From: a virus
DNA length: 24,522 nt
Reading direction: 5' to 3' (one strand)
Virus record (IMG/VR): IMGVR_UViG_3300020417_000599
Span: 1-24,522 of that record
Position numbers and translations under genes: made by a program. Of this stretch, positions 1-8,735 are shown piece after piece; position 1 is the stretch's first letter, and every line of letters starts with the position of its first letter. The notes under the pieces are model-generated. The model was not told the DNA's origin, made no database searches, and saw only the letters and a list, made by a program, of their open reading frames with translations.

Positions 1-70
1 TTACATCACCTGTTAGATCACCAGTTACGTTACCAGTGACATTACCTGTTACGTTGCCGGTAAGATTACC
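1..70 (-). repeat. 12-bp tandem coding repeat, G-N/D-V/L-T tetrapeptides
   Basis: Five full 12-base units plus ten bases of a sixth, read from 70 down to 1, encode GNLT, GNVT, GNVT, GNVT, GDLT and GDV. Units differ mostly at third positions and at N/D and V/L codons. Every unit is 12 bases, so copy-number changes would keep the frame. This is the beginning of a fibre stalk, and the array may continue beyond the window. Confidence 0.85.
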
Positions 71-625
71 CTCGAACGTTGTTGCGGTAACGACTCCGCT
101 TACGCTGACTTGATCGGCTGTTTGAGAACCGGATACAGTTAAACCACCAGCAATATTAGCTCCACCATCGACATCAAGTGCTCCAGTAACGGTCGCGCCG
201 CCAGAAACGTTTACTGTTGTTGATTGCAGGAAAGCAACAGTACCAACGCCAGTGGCGTTGACGTTTGTGGCATCTAGTGTGTCGTCCCAGGAAAGATTTC
301 CCGATGAGTCTACTACAAGGTAACCACCGTCTACGACGGTTCCTGGTAGTGTGTATGTCACATTTGATGCTAGCGAAGCTGGAGATGCTAGCTCAATGTA
401 GTTATCACCGTTGTCGGATCCTTCGACAACTCTTACAGCAGAACCCGTGCTACCGGTTTCCTTTGTCCAATATCTATGTGATCCAAAGAACTTGTTGTTC
501 GACGTAGTTGAGTCGATACCAACGTATAGGTCATATTTGTCGGTTGTGAATCCGGGTTCACCTGCACGTAGACCCGGAAGATTCGCAAATTGACCTCTCT
601 TAAACTGAATTACTGGAGCAGCCAT
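1..625 (-). CDS. Tail-fibre-like virion structural protein, N-terminal part (runs off left edge)
   Basis: Reading the minus strand from an ATG at 623-625 gives 208 codons with no stop before the window edge. The start reads MAAPVIQFKRGQFANLPGLR, followed by AGEPGFTTDKYDLYVGIDST. From memory this N-terminus is shared by many cyanomyovirus structural or tail-fibre proteins; I infer it is the virion-attachment end. Residues about 95-130 are Gly/Ser/Asp-rich beta sequence (VDSSGNLSWDD). Residues about 140-185 form a short-turn beta array (VTGALDVDGG, ANIAGGLTVSG), and residues 186-208 are a tetrapeptide repeat of the type G-N/D-V/L-T. Such stalks are common in trimeric fibres. The C-terminus, where a receptor-binding tip or self-cleaving chaperone domain might sit, is outside the window. 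There is no clear Shine-Dalgarno sequence; a late-promoter-like box lies 30 bases upstream. Confidence 0.82.
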   Translation of the reverse strand, partial: MAAPVIQFKRGQFANLPGLRAGEPGFTTDKYDLYVGIDSTTSNNKFFGSHRYWTKETGSTGSAVRVVEGSDNGDNYIELASPASLASNVTYTLPGTVVDGGYLVVDSSGNLSWDDTLDATNVNATGVGTVAFLQSTTVNVSGGATVTGALDVDGGANIAGGLTVSGSQTADQVSVSGVVTATTFEGNLTGNVTGNVTGNVTGDLTGDV

Positions 626-655
626 TGAGAGAATAGTTATTTTTTGCTACTCAAA

Positions 656-662
656 TATTTAG
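656..662 (-). promoter_or_regulatory. Late-promoter-like box before the tail-fibre gene
   Basis: The minus strand reads CTAAATA (662 down to 656), 30 bases upstream of the ATG at 625 and just after the stop of the 137-residue gene. It resembles the T4 late promoter core TATAAATA with two mismatches in the eight positions. It gains support from similar boxes at four other gene starts in this window. No experimental start site is known to me. Confidence 0.45.
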
Positions 663-664
663 TG

Positions 665-1078
665 TTACCATTCGCCTGCATCCAGGTCGATCTTATTATC
701 AAGAACATCGTCAAGATAATCGATCGTGGAGGATGACAAACCTGCTTGTGGTGGACTCATCGTATTAATGCCTACAGCAGCATCTAGAACGTCATCCGGA
801 TTAGAGAATACAAAACGGTCTGACGATGCGTCGTACGTAAGAACAAACTTGTTAGTTGCTGCTTGACCTGCTTGTAGATTGGATGAGTTAACATCCAAAA
901 GATCTCTTAGATTTGCCACTGATCCGATACCTACTCCTGTGGATGCGATTTCGACCAGAACTGGTTCGCCCAAGTCACTGACTAGATTTTCGTCTGCAAC
1001 AGTAATCTGATCAACAATGACCTCTACTGATACCTCTGACCCATTACCGCCATCAGATACTAAGAAACTATCTGACAT
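665..1078 (-). CDS. Small virion structural protein (137 aa), cyanomyovirus family
   Basis: The product is acidic, 137 residues, with no signal peptide or membrane segment. The N-terminal half is beta-prone (SVEVIVDQITVADENLV). The middle contains FVLTYDASSDRFVFSNPDDV at about residues 76-95, and the end reads SSTIDYLDDVLDNKIDLDAGEW with a helical DYLDDVLDNKIDLDAG tail. I recall closely similar 'Y-x-x-x-x-x-F-x-F-x-N-P-D-x-V-L' and 'LDNKIDLDAG' endings in small structural proteins found beside tail fibres in T4-like cyanophages; no biochemical role is known to me. The start ATG at 1078 lies one base after the stop of the 112-residue gene (TGA-T-ATG), and I see no Shine-Dalgarno sequence, so translation is probably coupled. 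It could be a fibre-attachment or neck accessory protein, which is inference. Confidence 0.75.
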   Translation of the reverse strand: MSDSFLVSDGGNGSEVSVEVIVDQITVADENLVSDLGEPVLVEIASTGVGIGSVANLRDLLDVNSSNLQAGQAATNKFVLTYDASSDRFVFSNPDDVLDAAVGINTMSPPQAGLSSSTIDYLDDVLDNKIDLDAGEW

Positions 1079-1079
1079 A

Positions 1080-1418
1080 TCATGAAACGGTATCGTTTAC
1101 TTTGACCTGACCAGTAATGACTTTTGTTTTCTTATTGTTGTTCGAGTTTTCAATCACAATATCATAGTTATAACGACCAGCTGTGATAATGCCCGTTTGA
1201 GCATTAGTTAAACTGATTGATAGTTGACCCTTTGTCGGGTCACCGTTATATGTGGTACCAAAACTGATGGATCCAACAGCGTTGGTCCATTTTCTCATCT
1301 TCGCTTCAAAGGAATAGATGGTTAAATCCAATGGCTGTCCATCAGACTTCTTCAAAGTGTAAGTTCTTTGAAAGTCTGTTCCCACTTCAACAACAAGATT
1401 GACGACAGGAACTGCCAT
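1080..1418 (-). CDS. Small beta-sandwich virion structural protein (112 aa)
   Basis: The product is 112 residues and almost entirely beta-prone: VNLVVEVGTDFQRTYTLKKS, then DGQPLDLTIYSFEAKMRK, then a C-terminal set GRYNYDIVIENS and KTKVITGQVKVND. The pattern 'xxGTDFxxTxxLxxxDGxPxxLTxYxxxAKxRK ... GRYxYDxxI' matches a family seen beside tail-fibre genes in many tailed phages. It resembles the N-terminal domain of baseplate upper-type proteins (BppU-like), which is a fold guess. The start ATG at 1418 has a good Shine-Dalgarno sequence (AAGGAAG, about 6 bases upstream), one of the clearest in the window, and a late-promoter-like box 22 bases upstream overlapping the previous stop codon. It likely forms a transcript with the 137-residue gene. 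Confidence 0.78.
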   Translation of the reverse strand: MAVPVVNLVVEVGTDFQRTYTLKKSDGQPLDLTIYSFEAKMRKWTNAVGSISFGTTYNGDPTKGQLSISLTNAQTGIITAGRYNYDIVIENSNNNKKTKVITGQVKVNDTVS

Positions 1419-1439
1419 TACTTCTTCCTTTTACTACCT

Positions 1440-1631
1440 TTATTTATTGAGCATCATTGCCTTGAGAGTTGCAATCTCAGCACGAAGTTCTTCAATTTCT
1501 CCCCTTTGTTGGAGGACTCTATTCTTCTCAATCATATATTTTTCGTAGGCAACCGTGTCTGTATTCACGATTGCCTGCGATTCTGTATCACGCTCTAGAC
1601 TTTTGTGGTCCTTTACTTTCGCTCTTCTCAT
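1440..1631 (-). CDS. Conserved small cyanophage protein with C-terminal coiled coil (63 aa)
   Basis: Residues 1-32 (KVKDHKSLERDTESQAIVNT, then DTVAYEKYM) match a small family that recurs among structural genes of T4-like and other marine phages, with the signature 'VKDHxSLxRDxxSxAIxNTD'. Residues about 37-60 (NRVLQQRGEIEELRAEIATL) show leucine/isoleucine heptad spacing and probably form a coiled coil. No enzymatic motif is visible. The function is unknown to me; a coiled-coil adaptor or assembly factor is inference. The ATG at 1631 has a good Shine-Dalgarno sequence (GAGGAA, about 5 bases upstream). The gene lies between the giant 2357-residue gene (30-base gap) and the 112-residue gene. Its last codons and stop (AAT AAA TAA) form part of the next late-promoter-like box. 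Confidence 0.8.
   Translation of the reverse strand: MRRAKVKDHKSLERDTESQAIVNTDTVAYEKYMIEKNRVLQQRGEIEELRAEIATLKAMMLNK
1441..1448 (-). promoter_or_regulatory. Late-promoter-like box before the 112-aa gene
   Basis: The minus strand reads AATAAATA (1448 down to 1441), a 7-of-8 match to the T4 late core TATAAATA. It lies 22 bases upstream of the ATG at 1418. It overlaps the last codons and stop of the 63-residue gene. The same plus-strand decamer (tatttattga) occurs before the 1045-residue gene. Confidence 0.55.
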
Positions 1632-1661
1632 AAAGTTCCTCGTATAAAAATGACCAACTCA

Positions 1662-4600
1662 TTATGCAACAGCGATGGTTCTGAAATCAATCATCTGGGC
1701 AGTTGCTGCCTGATTAGTTGATGTTACAACCAACTTGACCTGGAATGATGTAAACTGTGGTAGTTTGTCAATCGACCACTCATACTCGGTAAATGTGTTG
1801 GATGTATTTGCAGAAATGTTTCTGTCAGGTAGACCACTGTTGTTTTTAGAGTCAATAACCTTGTCACTGGCATCTAGGTTGTTGTAACCAGGGAACGGTT
1901 CGTATACCTTAGTATCAGAACCATCAACTCGGTTGAGTCTGTAGTATGCTCTAATAGTACACTCCGAAGGACGATGTGCACCAACTAGACACTTCAGCGA
2001 AGTCGCTGGATTATCTAGATTCACAGGTTTGGTTACGTATGTGAACGATTGAGGATCCTCATCAGTTCTAGTTCTAGAATCTGTGAGATAGTTCTCAATA
2101 GGATTATTGATTCTATTTGATCTTGTGGTGATGTTGCTGTCAAAGACATCAACGACTGGAGAAAGGTTCTCGTCAGTTGAGTCCATCGTGATTTCGATGG
2201 TGAACGACTTACCACCAGGTAGACTGGAAGTACTATTCGTTTCATTGACCTTAGAAGCAATCATCCTAGGACTAGAGAATCTAGTCTCACCTTCTAGAGA
2301 AACTGACTCAAAACCTTGATCAACGAAGGAGGTTTCAGAGTTATCAATACTTGTGGCACTGATTGTTCTGACCTGTGCGTTAAGCGAAGTTCCGTCAACT
2401 GCTCTGTAATCGATGTTTGGAACAATCGAATCATACTGGATGTTCTGAGAAGCACGAACATTCTCACCACCTACAGACTCATCTTTGTTGAAGAACTTGT
2501 CTCCTGCAATGTTGAGTACGTAAGAATCTAGAGTGATCTTGTCAGTGATGTTATTCGTGACATCTGCAAACGTATGCTCTGTGTTGATCTTTCTTAGAGA
2601 AACACCAGCAGTCTCGTACTTTTGGATACCGTGGTTTGCAGCATATGTTTTTGGAATAGTTCCATCAATGCCGCGAGTTGTAATGCCCGTTAGTACATTG
2701 TTACCAACACCAGTGTAAGCAATAATCTCATTACCAATGCGTGCGAAACCTGGATTGGTTGGGGTAACTTGAGATCCTTCGAAGAAGTTGAAGTTTGCAC
2801 TATTGCCAACACTAATGTTTTCAATAGAACTTACACCATATCCAACAGTAATCTTAGTTGGAATAGTGTCACCTTCTACATTCTTGATGATAACTCGGTT
2901 GTTACCAGCGTGCATACTGTGATTAGCATGGTTAACACGGAAGTGTCTTCCATCAAACTCCTTGGCGTTAACATCTAGAGATGTTGGATTGATGCCAAAG
3001 ACTGTAGATCCAATACCAGCACCAGCACCAGCAGTAGGAACAAACTGGATTTGATTTGAGGTGTTAAAGTCAGATCCGTTACAACCAGTCAACTGAAGGG
3101 TGTTGAATGATGTTACAACACCAACAGTTAGCAGTAGGTTACGACCCAGACCCTTGGTGCCAACAGTACCTGTAAGAGTATCACCGACAGCAAAACCCTT
3201 ACCAGTATTGATAATGTTTACACTAGCGATACTTCCACTGGTAACAGTACATGTACCAGTTACACCATTACCTTCACCAGTCAGCGTGCTGAATGTGAGT
3301 GCAACGTTTGAACCATCTTCGTAGTCAGAACCAGCGTTAGTGATCGTTAGACCAGTACCACCGATAGCAACAGGACCAGATTGTGCTTCAACAAAACCAG
3401 TTGCAGAAGTGCTATCCTGTCTAATCTCAGATCCGATAACGATTTGTTCCTCGTATCCAGTCAATGCAGAAGACAAACCAAGAGTTACCTTCTTCGAATA
3501 AACTTCGATTGGGTTGGACTTGAGTTTATTTCTAGCGTTGAACGTATTGAGTTCTGGGTTGTAGAAACGGAAAGCACCAGGTTGTGAAGTAAACTTCGCC
3601 TTTCTCAGGGTATACTTCATATCCTCCAACTGGGAAGGAGTCCAAGTTCCAGCATTCTGACCCTTATACAAAGATCCAAGTGTTGGTTGCTTGGTAATAC
3701 GAACCTGCTGAGATAGGTCTAGATTTGCGGTTTCAATGTCAATATCACCGATTCTAGAAATCCACTGGTTGTAATCAGATGTATCACAGATAACAACAAC
3801 AGCGTGCTCTCCATTTTCCAGATAAACTGGTCGTGGGAAGGTAAATGTTGTTGGTACGGTTGCATCAAGGGATATGTTAACATCCGCAGGATTCTTGTGC
3901 ACGACTGAATGTGCATGGAAGTTCTTCGATGGAGTTCCGTCAACAACAGGAACCAATCGAATCTCCAGAGGCATTGTCTCCGACTTCGTTGCAAAGAAGA
4001 GGTCAATAGATGTTACAAAACAACCATTCTTCTCCTCAACAAAGAAGGACTGTGCCAGAGGATCGTCTTCCTCTTCCCTTTCAACTTCACGAATAATCGT
4101 GTTAGTTACCGTCCTAGTAACAGTCCTATCAATAACCGTGGTGTTATTGATGATTACCGGTGGCGGTGGTGGCGGTGGTGGTGGAGGTGGCGGCGGCGTT
4201 TCTTGAGTTATAGTTATCTCTGTAACTGTAGTTCCGTTAGAGTAGAATGTCGCATTAGCAGAACTTACTTTTAGTCCAGGAATATCATTACCAGACGCTG
4301 AAGTAAGAACGATATTATTCTTACCGTTAATGAATTGAGGTTCTCCACCTGGAAGGAACACAGAACTCTGTAGTCTGCCTAGATCATCAGAAACAAGTCG
4401 TACACCACTGATTGTTGCTTCTGCACCACTTGTTTCTCCAACCAAAGTCATACCACCCTGGGCAGAACCAGAGAAGTTTTCGTTAGACTTATCAACTAGA
4501 GAAACTAGGTCAACGTTCAAGATTGTTGAGGTTGAACTGTACTCAGAACCCAATACTGTATTCGTATATGGGTTAATGCTGTAAGTATCTGTTGGATTAT

Positions 4601-7600
4601 TGAATGGACCAGTCTTGTGATTGGCAGAACATAGTCTGAATCTGATAGACTGTACTGTATTATTGCTTGTTACACCTTCCTGTGTACCGATAACGGTCTC
4701 ACCAACCTGGAAGGAACCTTGAGTTGGAGTTACTTCTAGTAGTTTTGGAACGACAAGCGATCTTTCGATCGACATGTCAGTATCAGCAAAGAATGTATAG
4801 TGCCTTGTAGTAGGCTTGAGCATGAATGCGTCGAGCATGATATTCTGCTCACGCATGTTAGTAATATTCGCTGAAGTATCAAAACTAAAGCTGGTGTTAC
4901 TTACACCATAGAATCCATCAAGAGTCTGACTTTCTTGCTCAACAAAGACATCCTGTTCTGGAGTTAGAAGTAGTGTTCCAAACCAGTCATACACTGTGTA
5001 TGGGTTTACGTTCTCAACTCTACTTGAGAATGGTTGCTCACGTTGAACAACTTCCTCATAATCTAGTGTTACACAGTCAAGAGTTTTCTTGACGTTAGAT
5101 GATCCGAGGTCTTCTGCAAATAGTGTGTCGATATTGGGATCTGGATCACCATTGAGACCGACTAGAGATTCTGATCCAATCTGCAGATCAATACTATCGA
5201 AGTATCGAGGTGCCATCATGACACCATTAGCAATGTCAAACTCTGTTCCGTTAGGATCTGCTACGTCCTTGGTGTTAAAGTTATCGACAACAAATCCAGA
5301 CTTAAATCGGTCTAGTCCAGTATCGGGATCTTGGATTAGAAGAGATTCTGTCTTAGACTCTAGTAGTGATAGTGAGGTAAAGATCTCTAGATTCTCAATA
5401 CGATTCTCTAGTTTACCAATGTCCTTCATCGTGTAACGCTTGTTAGCACGGAACTCAATCTTCAGATCTTTCTTTAGATTAAAGACATATGGAGCATATG
5501 TGATCTTTGCGATCTCAAAGGCATCATCAATCTTAGATGGTTCTGCCGGGAACTTAGCAGGAGTTCCTTCAACAACAGTGAAGTTACCTGTCTTAGTCAG
5601 ATAAAGACTATCGATTCTGCCAAGATAATACTTGTAATCGAATGTTAGGTTCTCATCAGAAACTAGTACACTTGGTGTAGACTGTCCAGAACCACCAAAG
5701 TCTCTTGACTCGAACTCGAATGGAGAAAGACTACCAGTGTAATCAGCAACACGAGGTCTGATATCAATGATGTCGCTGTTGGAGATCTCTCCAATCTTAG
5801 GAATCCTGTCGTACTCAGTTCCAGAATAACTATTGACAGTTACAAGTTCTCCACTATCTTCTGCATTGATGGTTAGTTTGTCAAAGACAACCATCAACTG
5901 CCTGGATGGAATAGCAGCACCTTTTTTCCTGACCAGTCTTGAGAAGTCATAGAACTCAGGTCTCTGACCGTTATCAAATACAAAACTATTGGCAATATTC
6001 TTATCGCCCTGATCAATAGCAGAGATATTTCCTAGAATACCACTGTCTTTGAACTTAACTTCTTCGTCTTGCTTGAAACTATTTGAGTTCTTAGCGACGA
6101 TCTTAATCTTGCTAGTTGTAGATTTCTCTACGATAACTGCTGATGCACCACTATCTGATCCAATGAGGACCTCACCAACCTGAAGGTCAGTGGTGTTTGC
6201 ATTAGGACCGTTTAGTGATGTAAGAGTAAGTGTTGGTAGTTCAGGTGGACCAGATGTAGAAGACTCAAATACGGCATGTACACCGATAGCGTCTGCAACA
6301 TTCAAAGAGATCTCTTTGTCCTGAACACGTAGACCGTATGCAGACTTGTAAGTTAGACCATCTTGATTGGCAGTAGAAATGCCAGAATACTCATTCTTAG
6401 ATCCATCAATGATAACCGTACTACAACGATTAAGGACCTTAGACTTGGAAGTTACCTTACTCTTTTGTTGAGTTGTGATAACAACAACATTAGTCTCGGA
6501 CTGAGTTAGTCCACTGATAGATCCTGTCTTTCCGCCAGACGTAATAGACAGTTGATCACTTGTCAACGCTTGGATACTTCCGTCATTATACGCAACAGTA
6601 TATCTCTCTTCATCGAATGGAGTATATACAAAGTCTGTTCCTGCAAGGGATTCGAGGTCTAGTACACCATCACTATCAGTAGATGCTCCTCGGGTTTCTT
6701 TTCTGACAAAGATATCCGAAGTTGTTAGATCGATAGATTCAATGCCAGAATCTGGCATCTCCGAGAACAGGTGTCCAGATCTAGATCCTTTGACCTTAGC
6801 AGATACTACAGATACACCAGAAACCTCAATGGTCCCTGTTGGAACGTCACCATCAGCAACATTAGTTACGTCTTCAACTTGCTCGATGGTTGCAGTCTTA
6901 TTGTCTGCATTGATAGCGGTGATTCTATTGTATACATCACCGTTGTTCTGATATTGGAGAATATCACCAACTTTTAGATCTTTTGTCCAACCAGTTTTGG
7001 AGGTTACAGTGGTAGAGGTGATGGTAAATGATTGACCACCAAACTTAACTCTTGGTGTTAGAACTGCATCAGCACTGAAGATCTGAGTTCCATTCTGCTG
7101 TCTGAATGCCTTAACATCGTCGATGCTAAACTCACTGACATCAGTGATTACACGACCGTTGTTTACACCGTTGACAATGATTGTCTCATCTTTAAGGAAG
7201 TCGCCAGAGGTTTGATTAAGAGTTAGAGTTGTTCCACTCTGACTTCTTAGGAAACCACGAGCACCAGAACGAGCACCCTCAATCAATGCAGGAGCAGTGA
7301 GTGCTAGTTCTTGGTTTAGAGTTAACTGGGTGTCTGTTTGGACATCAAAGAGATATAGGTCAAAAGTAGATGAATCGTCTGCATATGCAGCCGCCGATAC
7401 TTTGTAGTCATAAACTCTTGCCCTACCAATAGACTGTCCAGATGCATTGGATTTAGTAGAACCTAGACGCTCATCACGGAGATCAATCCAACCGGTTGTG
7501 GCAATACCGACGCTTGCAGATCCAAATGCATTATTGACAACGATTAGATTGCCTGCTTGGAAAGGAACCGAACTGGACTCAATAGTTTCGGTGGTTCTTG

Positions 7601-8735
7601 GTTTTTCAACATCAATAAAGGTATTACCAACAGTCTCAATCTCATATCCCTGAACATACGCTTTACCAGGACCGACCTCTAGAGCATATAGATCCTTGGA
7701 TGGTGTGTTACCACTCTTTGTTAACTTATCATCAAAGAATACACCAAAGGTATCAAACCTATTATTGATAGACTCTTTTGCACTGACAGAAAACTCTTCG
7801 ACGTAGTAGTTTCCAGATTCGTCGAACGTTCTACGTGCTAGTTCTGTTGCAATCTCACTGTAGATTGTTTTTTCGACAACTTTCTCTAGAGCACCCTGGT
7901 CAACTCTTAGAAGTTCAATAAAGTTATCATCTAGGAAGTCTGTAAGGTCTTTCTTAACCAGATGTAGACTAATCTTTAGTCTGTCAGCACCTGGAGAAGT
8001 GTAGTTTGAGAATCCAGAAGCGTTATCGTATAAAGACTCATCGTCTACTGCAGAAACGATTTCCTCTGTTACATTAAAACCAACACGATAACTTGGTGTG
8101 GTAGAATACTGATCTAGAATGATTGTTTCTGATTCTACATCAATAAATGCACCACGAGCAAACCATACACCACTGCTGATAGAGAAAGCAGAACCTGTGG
8201 CTGCAGAGTTTGTTGCAATACAAGTTGCAAAGTCAGAATCTGTGGTGAATGTTGTATTTCCAAACTGGAAACCATCAATAGTAACCAGGTTCTCACCATC
8301 TAGGAATGCTTGCCCTACATTATCCTCGGATGATGAAGATTCATACTTAACATAAAGTGTTGTAGCGTTCTGAGAAGACTGCTCTGCAGATAGATATCCA
8401 ACAATAGTCGCCTTGATACCAGAGGACTTACCTCTAATCTTAAGACCAACTAGTTGATCTTGATATAGGTCTACAGGAACACCAAAAAACGAAGATTCAA
8501 TCTTGACTGCAGTATACTCATCGTCGTATACTAGAGAACCAGGGATTACAACAGATCCCTCTTTGAAGAAGTGTTTACCAAACTTCTCAATCTGGTTTTG
8601 TAGGATTGACTGAAGAGTAGTTAGTTCTCTTGCCTGGATTGGAATCCCTGCCTTGAAAAGAACACGATTAAACTGCTTCTTCTCGTCGAAGTCGTCAAAA
8701 TAAGGTGTAACGTTAAGATTGGTGTTCTGTGGCAT
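1662..8735 (-). CDS. Giant DUF4815-type virion structural protein (2357 aa), gp9/gp10 position
   Basis: The N-terminus (NLNVTPYFDDFDEKKQFNRV, then IPIQARELTTLQSILQNQIE) is the hallmark of the DUF4815 family of large myovirus structural proteins. Residues 1-1500 are beta-rich and carry several 'VGExxxGxxSGAxAxV'-type elements, for example LQVGEVLIGSDSGASAVIVE. A run of 13 prolines fills residues 1514-1526. It is followed by an Asn/Thr/Arg-rich strand-like linker and a charged EVEREEEDD segment, then the conserved DPLAQSFFV at 1558. Residues about 1795-1855 hold a GxGY-type module and about 1998-2034 a 'YTG...RG..GT' module. The C-terminus ends SFQVKLVVTSTNQAATAQMI, then DFRTIAVA, as in cyanophage relatives I recall. 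Its start overlaps the gp8 stop by one base (TGATG), so translation is probably coupled. Position after gp8 suggests a peripheral baseplate or fibre-connector role, which is inference. Confidence 0.88.
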   Translation of the reverse strand: MPQNTNLNVTPYFDDFDEKKQFNRVLFKAGIPIQARELTTLQSILQNQIEKFGKHFFKEGSVVIPGSLVYDDEYTAVKIESSFFGVPVDLYQDQLVGLKIRGKSSGIKATIVGYLSAEQSSQNATTLYVKYESSSSEDNVGQAFLDGENLVTIDGFQFGNTTFTTDSDFATCIATNSAATGSAFSISSGVWFARGAFIDVESETIILDQYSTTPSYRVGFNVTEEIVSAVDDESLYDNASGFSNYTSPGADRLKISLHLVKKDLTDFLDDNFIELLRVDQGALEKVVEKTIYSEIATELARRTFDESGNYYVEEFSVSAKESINNRFDTFGVFFDDKLTKSGNTPSKDLYALEVGPGKAYVQGYEIETVGNTFIDVEKPRTTETIESSSVPFQAGNLIVVNNAFGSASVGIATTGWIDLRDERLGSTKSNASGQSIGRARVYDYKVSAAAYADDSSTFDLYLFDVQTDTQLTLNQELALTAPALIEGARSGARGFLRSQSGTTLTLNQTSGDFLKDETIIVNGVNNGRVITDVSEFSIDDVKAFRQQNGTQIFSADAVLTPRVKFGGQSFTITSTTVTSKTGWTKDLKVGDILQYQNNGDVYNRITAINADNKTATIEQVEDVTNVADGDVPTGTIEVSGVSVVSAKVKGSRSGHLFSEMPDSGIESIDLTTSDIFVRKETRGASTDSDGVLDLESLAGTDFVYTPFDEERYTVAYNDGSIQALTSDQLSITSGGKTGSISGLTQSETNVVVITTQQKSKVTSKSKVLNRCSTVIIDGSKNEYSGISTANQDGLTYKSAYGLRVQDKEISLNVADAIGVHAVFESSTSGPPELPTLTLTSLNGPNANTTDLQVGEVLIGSDSGASAVIVEKSTTSKIKIVAKNSNSFKQDEEVKFKDSGILGNISAIDQGDKNIANSFVFDNGQRPEFYDFSRLVRKKGAAIPSRQLMVVFDKLTINAEDSGELVTVNSYSGTEYDRIPKIGEISNSDIIDIRPRVADYTGSLSPFEFESRDFGGSGQSTPSVLVSDENLTFDYKYYLGRIDSLYLTKTGNFTVVEGTPAKFPAEPSKIDDAFEIAKITYAPYVFNLKKDLKIEFRANKRYTMKDIGKLENRIENLEIFTSLSLLESKTESLLIQDPDTGLDRFKSGFVVDNFNTKDVADPNGTEFDIANGVMMAPRYFDSIDLQIGSESLVGLNGDPDPNIDTLFAEDLGSSNVKKTLDCVTLDYEEVVQREQPFSSRVENVNPYTVYDWFGTLLLTPEQDVFVEQESQTLDGFYGVSNTSFSFDTSANITNMREQNIMLDAFMLKPTTRHYTFFADTDMSIERSLVVPKLLEVTPTQGSFQVGETVIGTQEGVTSNNTVQSIRFRLCSANHKTGPFNNPTDTYSINPYTNTVLGSEYSSTSTILNVDLVSLVDKSNENFSGSAQGGMTLVGETSGAEATISGVRLVSDDLGRLQSSVFLPGGEPQFINGKNNIVLTSASGNDIPGLKVSSANATFYSNGTTVTEITITQETPPPPPPPPPPPPPVIINNTTVIDRTVTRTVTNTIIREVEREEEDDPLAQSFFVEEKNGCFVTSIDLFFATKSETMPLEIRLVPVVDGTPSKNFHAHSVVHKNPADVNISLDATVPTTFTFPRPVYLENGEHAVVVICDTSDYNQWISRIGDIDIETANLDLSQQVRITKQPTLGSLYKGQNAGTWTPSQLEDMKYTLRKAKFTSQPGAFRFYNPELNTFNARNKLKSNPIEVYSKKVTLGLSSALTGYEEQIVIGSEIRQDSTSATGFVEAQSGPVAIGGTGLTITNAGSDYEDGSNVALTFSTLTGEGNGVTGTCTVTSGSIASVNIINTGKGFAVGDTLTGTVGTKGLGRNLLLTVGVVTSFNTLQLTGCNGSDFNTSNQIQFVPTAGAGAGIGSTVFGINPTSLDVNAKEFDGRHFRVNHANHSMHAGNNRVIIKNVEGDTIPTKITVGYGVSSIENISVGNSANFNFFEGSQVTPTNPGFARIGNEIIAYTGVGNNVLTGITTRGIDGTIPKTYAANHGIQKYETAGVSLRKINTEHTFADVTNNITDKITLDSYVLNIAGDKFFNKDESVGGENVRASQNIQYDSIVPNIDYRAVDGTSLNAQVRTISATSIDNSETSFVDQGFESVSLEGETRFSSPRMIASKVNETNSTSSLPGGKSFTIEITMDSTDENLSPVVDVFDSNITTRSNRINNPIENYLTDSRTRTDEDPQSFTYVTKPVNLDNPATSLKCLVGAHRPSECTIRAYYRLNRVDGSDTKVYEPFPGYNNLDASDKVIDSKNNSGLPDRNISANTSNTFTEYEWSIDKLPQFTSFQVKLVVTSTNQAATAQMIDFRTIAVA
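4158..4196 (-). repeat. 13-proline codon tract (G-rich on the plus strand)
   Basis: Thirteen consecutive proline codons (seven CCA, five CCG, one CCT) encode residues 1514-1526 of the 2357-residue protein. The plus strand, which is the template, is almost entirely GG dinucleotides separated by single bases. The tract separates a long beta-rich N-terminal region from the DPLAQSFFV domain and probably acts as a stiff polyproline spacer. Confidence 0.9.

Noticed and set aside
1-70. Possible CRISPR-like or iteron repeat
   Set aside because: The 12-base period is continuous, has no spacers, and translates cleanly as tetrapeptides of a fibre stalk.
265-593. Plus-strand open frames of 80 and 60 residues
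   Set aside because: They lie opposite the tail-fibre N-terminus, whose minus-strand reading is a clear family match; their products are compositionally odd.
2033-2260. Minus-strand frame of 75 residues overlapping the end of the 2357-residue gene
   Set aside because: It is in another frame of the same strand within a well-conserved C-terminal region, with no ribosome site. The nested frames at 3719-4006, 11862-12107, 13723-13968, 16711-16947 and 18961-19155 are rejected for the same reason.
4158-4196. Poly-G tract as a sequencing or assembly artefact
   Set aside because: The tract is a clean multiple of three, uses three different proline codons, and keeps the 2357-residue frame open with conserved sequence on both sides.
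3874-4274. Plus-strand open frames of 110 and 121 residues, one ending in a long glycine run
   Set aside because: They are antisense shadows of the poly-proline region and neighbouring codons of the 2357-residue gene. The glycine (or Trp/Arg) runs are just the complement of proline codons, and no ribosome site or family resemblance supports them.
5089-5436. Plus-strand open frame of 115 residues
   Set aside because: It lies wholly inside the conserved coding region of the 2357-residue gene on the other strand, has a Ser-rich low-information product, and no promoter or ribosome site.
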